Positions 56,697-64,000 of a stretch of DNA of 64,000 nt are shown piece by piece. A program made the translations under genes and the position numbers. The stretch spans positions 1,364,001 through 1,428,000 of the forward strand of contig NZ_CP132985.1 of NCBI RefSeq assembly GCF_003286595.3, given 5' to 3'. Each line of letters starts with the position of its first letter. Position 1 is the first letter of the stretch. Below the pieces are notes generated by a model. That model did no database searches, had not been told where the DNA came from, and saw only the letters and a list, made by a program, of their open reading frames with translations. The DNA is from Aerococcus mictus (GTDB lineage Bacteria; Bacillota; Bacilli; Lactobacillales; Aerococcaceae).

Positions 56697-57965
56697 CTAA
56701 TCAAATAATGGCTTATATTTATTTCTTATTCTTAGAGCCCGTATCTCATCAATAGTATTTAAAAATAGAGCAACCAGAATAACTATACTCCCTGGCAAAT
56801 TGAGCCATTGAGAGTATTCAGGAAATAATACCCCTAAAGACATAGGAAAACCAACGACAGCCGTCATATATACAGCTCCTATAATCGCCATATTTAATAT
56901 TTTTTCTCTCAAAAATTTTTCAGTCGGCTTGCCAGGATTGATTCCATCAATATAGTCACCAGTTTTTTGCAATTTTTCACTAAGATCTTCTGGATCCACA
57001 TTAACAAAGGCAAAGCCAAGACTTAGAACAATAATTAATAAAACATACAAGAAGGCACCTAAGGGTTGGGTCATATTCAACTGATATTGCAAAGTCTTTA
57101 AGAATTGAAGATTGGGAAAGAAAATGAGTATCAGGTCAATAATGTATTGTGGTAAGAGCGCCAATGTCATGGCATACATGATGGCCATGCCCCCACTAGG
57201 ATTCAATTTAATCGGCAGATAGGATTTTTCAGTAAAATTATTATTTATCATAACACTATTAATTGGAATCCGTAACTCAGCACGGTCCATTACGATCGTA
57301 GCAAATGCTGTCATTAATGCAAAAACAGACACACTAATTAATAGTACTTGCTCAATAAGTGACGCTCGATAAACTAAAAATATCCGTAGTGCTTTAAAAT
57401 TATTAGGCAATCTTAATAACATATTCGCTAAAATAATAATCGTATGTCCACCGATTCCAGCTTCTTGATTACGCCCTCCTAGCCAAATAGTAAAAAATGT
57501 GCCAGCAACTAATGCTAAAACAATCGTTCCATAAACCATAAAATTATTAGACAATATGGTTTCTTGTATGGAAATCAGCGGATAACTGACTGCTAAAGTA
57601 ATTGCTTGAACTAAGGCAAGGATTAAAGTTAACAGGTTACGATAATAATTATCCTGTCTTGGAGGAACTTTCAGTGCTTTGTACCATTTAGACATGGAGA
57701 TAAAACGCCAAATAATCATTGTCGACATATACGGTCCTAGCCCTAAACTTAATAAAGTAGCTTGTTCAAAGCTACCACCAGTTGCACTAAGGGCCAATGA
57801 GAGAAAGTCATTGCCTGATGAACTCTGTTGGATAGTCTGCCAATCAACTAAGGGTAAAGGAATGGAACGTCCAATAATATAAATAATCAGAATCATGGCA
57901 GTGAACAATAACTTTTTATAAAGAAGTGGAAGACGAAATCTGTTCGCCTTATTTTGGTTTGCCAC
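56697..57965 (-). CDS. secY2: Accessory Sec translocase channel SecY2
   Basis: 422 residues with ten transmembrane helices. SecY features: LLYKKLLFTAMILIIYIIG (helix 1), the plug-region GGSFEQATLLSLGLGPYMST near 63, and the cytoplasmic DPEDLSEKLQKTGDYIDGIN, then PGKPTEKFL. Cytoplasmic loops are shorter than in housekeeping SecY, typical of SecY2. It forms the membrane pore for the glycosylated adhesin. It follows the gtf3 gene after a 155-base gap that contains a hairpin. Confidence 0.95.
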   Translation of the reverse strand: MANQNKANRFRLPLLYKKLLFTAMILIIYIIGRSIPLPLVDWQTIQQSSSGNDFLSLALSATGGSFEQATLLSLGLGPYMSTMIIWRFISMSKWYKALKVPPRQDNYYRNLLTLILALVQAITLAVSYPLISIQETILSNNFMVYGTIVLALVAGTFFTIWLGGRNQEAGIGGHTIIILANMLLRLPNNFKALRIFLVYRASLIEQVLLISVSVFALMTAFATIVMDRAELRIPINSVMINNNFTEKSYLPIKLNPSGGMAIMYAMTLALLPQYIIDLILIFFPNLQFLKTLQYQLNMTQPLGAFLYVLLIIVLSLGFAFVNVDPEDLSEKLQKTGDYIDGINPGKPTEKFLREKILNMAIIGAVYMTAVVGFPMSLGVLFPEYSQWLNLPGSIVILVALFLNTIDEIRALRIRNKYKPLFD

Positions 57966-58002
57966 TGATTAAACAACCTTTCATACATTTAAAATAGTAA
58001 AT

Positions 58003-58034
58003 TAGAGGCAAGGAATTAATTGCCTTAGCCTCTA
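58003..58034 (-). other. Hairpin between gtf3 and secY2
   Basis: TAGAGGCAAGG (58003-58013) pairs with CCTTAGCCTCTA (58023-58034) with one bulged base. On the minus strand no solid T run follows, so it is more like an mRNA stability or processing element, or a weak attenuator, than a true terminator. It divides the glycosylation genes from the secretion genes. Confidence 0.5.
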
Positions 58035-58120
58035 TTATGACGTAAGAATAACTTGTATTTATTCTATTTTTTAACTCTATCCTCTTGGCACTTTATCTGA
58101 TTAATTAGATCTTGATAGTT

Positions 58121-59518
58121 TTATTGTACAAAGATATTATTAGGATCCAATATGTCAACTTGATGACAATAACCTTCAAATGAGTATACCGCTAAACCAA
58201 GATTGTTTGCTTTAGTAACTATATCTTCCACTTCTACCCCATAATTGATATCTAGATAAATATTAGACTTTAATAAAAGGGTGTTAATCTGATCTTTTCC
58301 TGCTGCTGGATAGAGATACACATTAGGATATTTTTCTAAGTTCAATAAATGATCTGACATTTGCGTTTGAGCCGCAATATGGAAGTGAAAATTAGGTAAA
58401 CCTTGAATAATTTCATCAATATGTAATAAATAATCCTGAGCAGTCAAAATAAAAATATTACAATCTTCCCGCATTAGAGGACGATGACCAAGATCCCCCT
58501 CAAAATTTGATAGGCCCTGACTAAAGATTTTAAAAATAGTTGCAGTTAAGAGACGCTGGGTAAAATATCCCTGAGTAATGAGATGACGAAATTTAGCAAC
58601 ATTATTGACCAAGTCTTGATAGTCCGTTTCAGACAAGTTTTCTAGGATAGCATTTGCTTGCTCTAAAGATTTCACGATAAAACCTAGACCATTATCCTTA
58701 ATAATTTTCTTATTAGATAAAGATTCAGGAACAAATACAGGAATCCCTGCTGCTAAATATGTACTCAATTTATGGGTAATACACATTTGGAAATAGTCTT
58801 GAATATAATCTAGATCAGTCCAGACCAGCCCAAAACCGCCCTTAGATAATTTGGTTAAAAGTTCATAATCAGGTAACCAACCTTTTATTGTCACTTCCTT
58901 AGGCAAATCTAAATTCTGACCATGGTTTGAATAAACATCAACAGCACATGAAATTGGCCAATGCTTTATAAAATCAAACTTATTAATATCTCCTGCAAAA
59001 TGAATCTTCTTTTGAAAGGAAACTTTTCCAGGTTGGAATTCAGTTGGGTGATCCCACATAGCTTGGATTAAAACCTTATCGACCCTTAAACCTTCTAAAT
59101 AAAGACGTTGATACATTTCTTGAGAAGGAACAATTAACAATTCAGCTTCATTGTAAATTTCAATGAGAGAACTCATCAAATAATAATTTTGAGGGAACAT
59201 GATTGGTGGTATATCATGAATAAACACTATTAAATGTGCTTTAAAAGTATATTTAATTTTATGGATCAATGCTCTTTCAAAGCGAGAATCATTCCATGTT
59301 GGTAACTGAACAACCACCAAGTCGCCTTGCCCTACTCCGGCTAAAATACCATCTAATCGCTTACTTAATTCTTGATCAGAATCATAAGAAGTTTCATATG
59401 CATAGATAGCTAATTCATTAAAATCCAATTTTTGAGCAATCGATGTTGTCATCTGTTGAGAAATTAATGCTGTGCTGACAGCAGAATGACCATGCAAATT
59501 TGTAATATGCTTTCTCAT
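58121..59518 (-). CDS. gtf3: Gtf3-like glucosyltransferase with GtfB-like C-terminal module
   Basis: 465 residues. Residues 1-335 match Gtf3 (also called Nss/GtfC) of streptococcal adhesin loci: MRKHITNLHGHSAVSTALIS, LDGILAGVGQGDLVVVQLPT, WNDSRFERALIHK, VFIHDIPPIMF, and KGGFGLVWTDLDY. Gtf3 adds the second sugar (glucose in known cases) to GlcNAc-modified serine repeats. Streptococcal Gtf3 stops near 330 residues. Here a further domain (about 353-465) carries LTAQDYLLHIDEIIQGLPNF and KSNIYLDINYGVEVEDIV, as in GtfB and the GT2 gene. Confidence 0.9.
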   Translation of the reverse strand: MRKHITNLHGHSAVSTALISQQMTTSIAQKLDFNELAIYAYETSYDSDQELSKRLDGILAGVGQGDLVVVQLPTWNDSRFERALIHKIKYTFKAHLIVFIHDIPPIMFPQNYYLMSSLIEIYNEAELLIVPSQEMYQRLYLEGLRVDKVLIQAMWDHPTEFQPGKVSFQKKIHFAGDINKFDFIKHWPISCAVDVYSNHGQNLDLPKEVTIKGWLPDYELLTKLSKGGFGLVWTDLDYIQDYFQMCITHKLSTYLAAGIPVFVPESLSNKKIIKDNGLGFIVKSLEQANAILENLSETDYQDLVNNVAKFRHLITQGYFTQRLLTATIFKIFSQGLSNFEGDLGHRPLMREDCNIFILTAQDYLLHIDEIIQGLPNFHFHIAAQTQMSDHLLNLEKYPNVYLYPAAGKDQINTLLLKSNIYLDINYGVEVEDIVTKANNLGLAVYSFEGYCHQVDILDPNNIFVQ

Positions 59519-59546
59519 AGATTAACCTACCTTTCTTGAAACTTCC

Positions 59547-60869
59547 TCATTCTGAAAATAAGAATTGATATTTTTCCTCATCAACGTTGTTAGATTGATT
59601 AATTTGAGAAGAAATCGCCTGTTGCCAAAGTTTCTGACTATGTCCCAAAGCTTTAATTGTATTTATCATAGATATCGCTTGATCACTAGAGAAGATAAAC
59701 TCATTTGCAATATAGGCTTCCTTATGTAAGGTTTCTTTAAAAGCTATGTTTAAGCATTGAAACTCAAAGGCAGCGCGGACTGCATCCACAATCTCATTAC
59801 CATGATTGATATCCAAATAAAAACAGGCCTGCTTCAATAATTTCTGTATCAAACCCATAGAAATATTAGGATAAAGCTGAACATTCGAATAATGGTTAAA
59901 ATTCATTAACTTATCCGACATTTCTGTTATAGCTCCAATTCTAAACTGAAAATCAGATAAATGGTCTAGTAAAAGATCTAATTGTTCAATCTGATCAGAG
60001 TTGGTTAATATTAAAATTTCTTTAGTAAATTCTTTTTCTTGAAGAATGGGATAAATATATCCTAATGGCTCAATAGATTCACTAGGTAAATGACTGGCTT
60101 GGCATAAATCTAATGCTCGTTGATAAGTAGTTTGATCAGGAATAATCACTTTTTGACAACGAGGAGTCTGTCCTGTAAGAATGAGCTGCATATTACCTGG
60201 AATTTCTAGATCAAGTGGTTCGTGCCAAACTAAGATATCCTTCCCATCTCTAGGTAAGGAGTGAGAAATTAAAAAAGGAGTTGCCAGTGAATTTATAATC
60301 ATTTGTTCTAAAGGAAGCTCGGAATTCCATAGATAAAAGAGATAGAAATCTCTTCGATTATGAAAAACTCGCTTCTTTCCCTGCCAATCGAGGATAACAT
60401 TCCCAGTAACATAATTATCTACAATGACATCGCGGCCAGCAGTGTCAAAATAAATCTTCATATGAGCATCTTGTCCATGACGAATAATTTGAGCATAACG
60501 ACGGCCATATTGGTTGTAACAGTCTGTCCACATGACTTGCTCTGCCTCATTTAACCAATCTACAGCTTTTATTAGCCGTTGCCCACCGCTAGTAAAGTAA
60601 TGAATATCAGCGCGTTTATGATGATAATCCCAGACGCTGGCTGATGTATTTGTCCCTTTGATTTCCCAGTTTAAAGGAACAGAAACCTCATTAAAATATA
60701 AAGGTTGTCCTTCTTCTTCCCCCATAAAAAAGCGATAGGGAGAAGTCGTTCCTCTAGGTAAGAAACCATTTTCATTTAAAATGACGGTTGGAAAGTTAAA
60801 GCCAGCACGAAACATAGATTGGTGAAAATCGCGAGTAGCTTCATTATATGTATCAAATAACTGAATCAT
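59547..60869 (-). CDS. gtfB: GtfB, glycosylation co-factor of GtfA
   Basis: 440 residues. It begins MIQLFDTYNEATRDFHQSMF, typical of GtfB (Gtf2), with FNEVSVPLNWEIKGTN and IIRHGQDAHMKIYFD in the substrate-binding half. The C-terminal half is the second GT-B domain: ILILTNSDQIEQLDLLLDHL near 284, then LDINHGNEIVDA. GtfB binds the adhesin and stabilises GtfA; it has no own transfer activity. Its start overlaps the gtfA stop by four bases. Confidence 0.95.
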   Translation of the reverse strand: MIQLFDTYNEATRDFHQSMFRAGFNFPTVILNENGFLPRGTTSPYRFFMGEEEGQPLYFNEVSVPLNWEIKGTNTSASVWDYHHKRADIHYFTSGGQRLIKAVDWLNEAEQVMWTDCYNQYGRRYAQIIRHGQDAHMKIYFDTAGRDVIVDNYVTGNVILDWQGKKRVFHNRRDFYLFYLWNSELPLEQMIINSLATPFLISHSLPRDGKDILVWHEPLDLEIPGNMQLILTGQTPRCQKVIIPDQTTYQRALDLCQASHLPSESIEPLGYIYPILQEKEFTKEILILTNSDQIEQLDLLLDHLSDFQFRIGAITEMSDKLMNFNHYSNVQLYPNISMGLIQKLLKQACFYLDINHGNEIVDAVRAAFEFQCLNIAFKETLHKEAYIANEFIFSSDQAISMINTIKALGHSQKLWQQAISSQINQSNNVDEEKYQFLFSE

Positions 60870-62380
60870 GCTTTAACCTCCTCAACTAATTGTCTCCAAG
60901 CTCCTTCTACTTGGTCATGTAAATATTGCTTAGCAATTGAATAGGAATGCTCGCGCATTGCTCGTCGATCTGCTGATTGGAAATAGCTTAGAATGGCTTC
61001 AGCAAAAGAATTGACAATCACATTTCGTTCCATTCCACGTTTAAAAGGAAGAAGATAGCCATTTTTTCCATCATCTATAAAAGTAGGATTGCCATATGGG
61101 ACATCTAAGCCAATCATGGCTTGCCCTGCACTCAAAGCTTCAACTAAGGTTAACCCAAAGCCTTCACTGGTTGATGCTGTTAAATAGAGAGAATATTGAG
61201 GATAAATATTTTCTAACGCTTGATGCCCTTTGAGTTGAATATAGTCTTCTGCGTTAAATCGCCCTATCTGGTCTTGTAGAGCATTTCTTTTACCGCCTTC
61301 ACCATAAATATCAAATGTCACCTGCGGAATCTGTTCGTGAACTTTTACTACAGCTTCAATTAACCAATCGATATTCTTCTCTCCTGCCAAACGAGAAGCA
61401 GTCATCATAGCGTAGGAATTCATATTGTTATCTGGCTCCATGAGCTGGTCAACACTGCCGACTGGAATCGTATAAATTTTAGGATGAACCCCATAATAGT
61501 AGTCAAATTGATCCATAAGTCTCTGAGTCTGGGATGGCGTCGAAGTGATATAAAAATCAAAATCTTCATAATGAGTAAAAGGATACTCGTAGTGATTATT
61601 CCATAGGATGTTCTGATCATTACTTAAAGATTGGTTATAATGTTCAGCATGAACCACTGACCCCAACTTCGCCCCGTTTAGATGATCAAGAAGTCCTTGA
61701 GCAATACCATCTGCACGATCTAAGAGAACAATATCAGTATCAGTTAAAACTAATTTCTCAATAAAGTAAGCGACTAATTCTTCCGTAGAATAAATAACCC
61801 GATCTTTAAAGCGATACATTGAACTACCTTGGTTGATAAATTCTTCATATGCCGTTGTCCCATCTTGATTAAAATAACGACGCATGTAAAGTTGTGCCTT
61901 ATTATTATTAGGAGCATAATACTCCGTTAAAAATTTATAACGATTAAAGAAATCTTTTCTGATTAATTTGTTATTGGCTGTATATTCTACCCGATCTACA
62001 AAGTCTTCTTCTTCTCTTGAAAGATAACACATAGCAAACTGCTTGCCTTGGTCATATATCAATTTCACACGACGGTTGTCAAGCTTTTCTTCCTCGACAT
62101 CATCGGATAATTTTTCTTTAATTTGACTTAGGCTAACAGTGGTTTGACAGAGAGGAATATCAGTAAAATATAAATACATCCAAATAACATCTTCATTAGA
62201 AAAGCCAATGTTTTCAGTAAAATGGGCCATGTTTTCATTCAAAATAAGATCAGTAAAAATAAATTTACAACCTAAGGACAATTCTTTAAAAATACGATAG
62301 CGATAAATTTGTGCGTACTCCACACCACTCGATGCCCAGCCGATGCCTTTATTAATATTATAGATAGTCAGAGTAACCAC
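60866..62380 (-). CDS. gtfA: GtfA, O-GlcNAc transferase of the serine-rich adhesin
   Basis: 504 residues. It begins MVTLTIYNINKGIGWASSGV, the GtfA (Gtf1) signature. It has the add-on beta domain (about 80-195) and the GT4 catalytic region: SVVHAEHYNQ near 241, TASRLAGEKNIDWLIEA at 327-343 with Arg330 and Lys335, and the EX7E pair Glu406/Glu414 in SEGFGLTLVEALSAG. It transfers GlcNAc to Ser/Thr of the adhesin repeats with GtfB. It lies directly after the adhesin gene, separated by that gene's terminator. Confidence 0.96.
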   Translation of the reverse strand: MVTLTIYNINKGIGWASSGVEYAQIYRYRIFKELSLGCKFIFTDLILNENMAHFTENIGFSNEDVIWMYLYFTDIPLCQTTVSLSQIKEKLSDDVEEEKLDNRRVKLIYDQGKQFAMCYLSREEEDFVDRVEYTANNKLIRKDFFNRYKFLTEYYAPNNNKAQLYMRRYFNQDGTTAYEEFINQGSSMYRFKDRVIYSTEELVAYFIEKLVLTDTDIVLLDRADGIAQGLLDHLNGAKLGSVVHAEHYNQSLSNDQNILWNNHYEYPFTHYEDFDFYITSTPSQTQRLMDQFDYYYGVHPKIYTIPVGSVDQLMEPDNNMNSYAMMTASRLAGEKNIDWLIEAVVKVHEQIPQVTFDIYGEGGKRNALQDQIGRFNAEDYIQLKGHQALENIYPQYSLYLTASTSEGFGLTLVEALSAGQAMIGLDVPYGNPTFIDDGKNGYLLPFKRGMERNVIVNSFAEAILSYFQSADRRAMREHSYSIAKQYLHDQVEGAWRQLVEEVKA

Positions 62381-62447
62381 TTCCTTAGTTTGTATTATAT
62401 CAAAGCTTTATCTTTAGAATGCTAAGGAAAGTTTCCCTAACATTCTA

Positions 62448-62501
62448 AAAACAAAGCTAGAGGGTAAGATTATAATTCTTACCCTCTTTTGCTTTGTTTA
62501 A
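62448..62501 (-). terminator. Strong terminator between the adhesin gene and gtfA
   Basis: AGAGGGTAAGA (62459-62469) pairs perfectly with TCTTACCCTCT (62477-62487). An outer AACAAAGC/GCTTTGTT arm extends it, and the minus strand then reads TTTTT. It separates a highly expressed adhesin from its modification genes. Confidence 0.88.
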
Positions 62502-62516
62502 GATAAATCAGCAATT

Positions 62517-64000
62517 TTATGCATCATTATCTTTCTTTCTCTTGAAACCTAAAGCACTTAGGCCTGCAAGAATTGCAGCTAATCCTGCTCCAAGAACAGA
62601 TTGATTTTTCGCTCCGGTTTGAGGCAAGAAACCTGATTGCTTAATTTCAACTTGAGAATCTTGATCAACATTTTCAACGCTTTCCAAACCTGATACTGCT
62701 GACGATTTAGTAGTATCAAAAGATTCTGAAGAGCTTATGCTTGCAGATCCGTGCTCTGAATTAGAATCTGGCGCTAAATCGACTTCTGATTCTGAAGTTA
62801 GGTCACTTTCGCTAGTAGATTCTGAACTTGCAGAATCAGATTCACTGGTATCTACTGGACCTGCTGCACTTGCGGATTCGGACGCTGAGGCACTTGAACT
62901 TGCAGACTCAGAGGCTGACACACTTGAGCTTGCGGATTCGGACGCTGAGGCACTCGAACTTGCTGACTCGGAGGCCGAAGCACTTGAACTTGCTGACTCG
63001 GAGGCCGAAGCGCTGGAGCTTGCAGACTCTGACGCAGAAGCGCTAGAGCTTGCCGATTCAGAAGCGGACGCGCTTGAACTTGATGATTCGGACGCTGAGG
63101 CACTCGAACTTGCCGATTCAGACGCTGAAGCGCTGGAACTTGCAGACTCGGATGCTGACACACTTGAGCTTGCGGATTCGGACGCCGAAGCGCTCGAGCT
63201 TGCGGATTCAGAAGCGGACGCGCTTGAGCTTGACGATTCGGACGCTGACGCACTGAAACTTGCGGACTCGGATTGGACAACTGATTCAGATTGGCTAGCG
63301 GACACTGAACTGGACTCTGATTGCGAAGCACTCTCAGATTGCGATTCAACCATAGCTGATTCACTTTGAGAAGCACTTACAGATTCAGACTTAACTGCTG
63401 ACTCTGATGCAGATTCACTCGCCGAAATACTGTTATTATCCTTAGCCACATTCACAGTTACGTTAGTATTATCCTTAGTACCATCTGGATAATTGACCAC
63501 AACAGGAATAGTTACAGTACCATCTTCAGGACGTCCTGAACCGGGTGTAAAGGTAACTTCACCGGTATTAGGATCAATTGTTGCTATATCGCCAGTATTT
63601 GGATCTTCCCAAGTCGTCGTCCCATCATCAAAAGTAAAGTTAGTGCCAGTAGGTGGTGCCACATTATCTTGATGGGTCTTCGGACCAGTTGGATTGTTTG
63701 GATCATTTGGAATTTCACCTGAGAAAGTTGGCTTCACAGTTACCGGTGTTGGATTTTCACCAGATTCAGTCTGACCAGTTGGATAAGTTGGTTCATAAGT
63801 TTCCTTATTTGGATTACCAACAATGACCTTAACATCATCTTCACGACTTGAACCATCGTTAAAGGTGACTCTTACGGTAACATTATGAACGCCCGGCGCC
63901 TTCCCGTTAGGAATTTGACTAGGATCTACGATTTCAACCTTTGTAGCGACTGTGTTCTTTTTATCGAACAGTGGGGTACCAGCCTCCCAATATGCGTCGT
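62517..64000 (-). CDS. Serine-rich repeat adhesin with LPXTG anchor, C-terminal part (5' end beyond window)
   Basis: 494 codons are visible and the frame is open to the right edge, so the protein is much larger. The visible order starts with extracellular Rib/YPDG-type beta repeats (YWEAGTPLFDKKNTVATKVE, then VTVRVTFNDGSSRED, then TGEVTFTPGSG and VNYPDGT). A serine-rich region of about 200 residues follows, built of SASASESASS units. The end is LPQTG (sortase motif) with a hydrophobic helix and the tail KRKKDNDA. It is the obvious substrate of the glycosyltransferases and SecA2/Y2 next to it. A signal peptide would be beyond the edge. Confidence 0.95.
   Translation of the reverse strand, partial: DAYWEAGTPLFDKKNTVATKVEIVDPSQIPNGKAPGVHNVTVRVTFNDGSSREDDVKVIVGNPNKETYEPTYPTGQTESGENPTPVTVKPTFSGEIPNDPNNPTGPKTHQDNVAPPTGTNFTFDDGTTTWEDPNTGDIATIDPNTGEVTFTPGSGRPEDGTVTIPVVVNYPDGTKDNTNVTVNVAKDNNSISASESASESAVKSESVSASQSESAMVESQSESASQSESSSVSASQSESVVQSESASFSASASESSSSSASASESASSSASASESASSSVSASESASSSASASESASSSASASESSSSSASASESASSSASASESASSSASASESASSSASASESASSSASASESASSSVSASESASSSASASESASAAGPVDTSESDSASSESTSESDLTSESEVDLAPDSNSEHGSASISSSESFDTTKSSAVSGLESVENVDQDSQVEIKQSGFLPQTGAKNQSVLGAGLAAILAGLSALGFKRKKDNDA
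62871..63260 (-). repeat. Thirteen tandem 30-bp units encoding SASASESASS repeats
   Basis: Units keep exact 30-base register from 62871 to 63260, plus a partial unit to about 63275. They vary mainly at third codon positions, while two neighbouring pairs are nearly identical. Each encodes ten residues, alternating Ser with Ala/Glu, the acceptor region for O-GlcNAc. Unit number can change by slippage or recombination. Confidence 0.92.

Noticed and set aside
62871..63260. Possible CRISPR array because of regularly repeated 30-bp units
   Set aside because: Units abut without spacers and lie inside a coding frame for SASASESASS repeats; no cas genes are present.
62737..63369. 210-codon open frame on the plus strand opposite the adhesin repeats
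   Set aside because: It is the mirror of the 30-bp serine repeats, encodes monotonous Ala/Leu/Glu/Asp repeats, and has no ribosome site.

Overview
The window looks like a chromosome segment of a low-GC Gram-positive coccus of the Lactobacillales, most likely Aerococcus or a relative in the Aerococcaceae. The grounds are a V-type ATPase operon, the mevalonate route to isoprenoids, strong AAGGAGG ribosome sites, an LPXTG serine-rich adhesin with its own accessory Sec system, and typical Firmicute housekeeping genes. The genus is inferred from gene content and not proven. No rRNA, tRNA, CRISPR array, phage or insertion sequence was recognised.

Layout. 1-374: the N-terminal part of comGA (minus), cut by the window edge. 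719-9311: a nine-gene V-type ATPase operon in the order F(H)-C-I-K-F-E-A-B-D. 9457-13662: a coiled-coil stress pair (YtxH, DUF948), an MscS channel, and the murI-rdgB-yfcE group. 14018-16866: gltS, mgsA, a small membrane protein and thioredoxin. 17025-20641: zapA-cvpA-mutS2. 20768-24294: a glucose/GlcNAc-type PTS transporter paired with an unassigned barrel-like protein, then a DUF368 (PopT-like) membrane protein. 24414-27256: a TetR regulator and a MacB-like ABC transporter whose frame is broken by a probable one-base deletion. 27455-33891: lemA-DUF2207, trmO, a hydrolase, a lipoprotein and an M42 peptidase. 34205-38007: a DUF2382 stress protein (also frameshifted), a GNAT enzyme, a membrane-anchored DNA/RNA nuclease and a DUF4177 protein. 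38357-44624: guaA, then mvk-mvaD-pmk-fni. 44853-48457: cysK-cysE, a patatin-like lipase and a DMT exporter.

48704-64000 (minus strand) is one functional block: the 3' end of a large serine-rich repeat adhesin, then gtfA-gtfB, a Gtf3-like transferase, secY2-asp1-asp2-asp3-secA2, a 63-aa single-span protein and a GT2 glycosyltransferase. GtfA/GtfB should put GlcNAc on the adhesin's Ser/Thr, Gtf3 and the GT2 enzyme should extend the glycan, and SecA2/SecY2/Asp1-3 should export the glycoprotein for sortase anchoring. The most unusual point here is that three otherwise unrelated transferases (GtfB, Gtf3 and GT2) end in the same roughly 110-150-residue module.

Other leads: a two-copy structured intergenic repeat with an apparently compensating base change; two probable single-base frameshifts; an acidic 90-residue extension on mevalonate diphosphate decarboxylase; a V-ATPase K subunit with only one rotor hairpin; and a TetR-type palindrome next to the ABC transporter.
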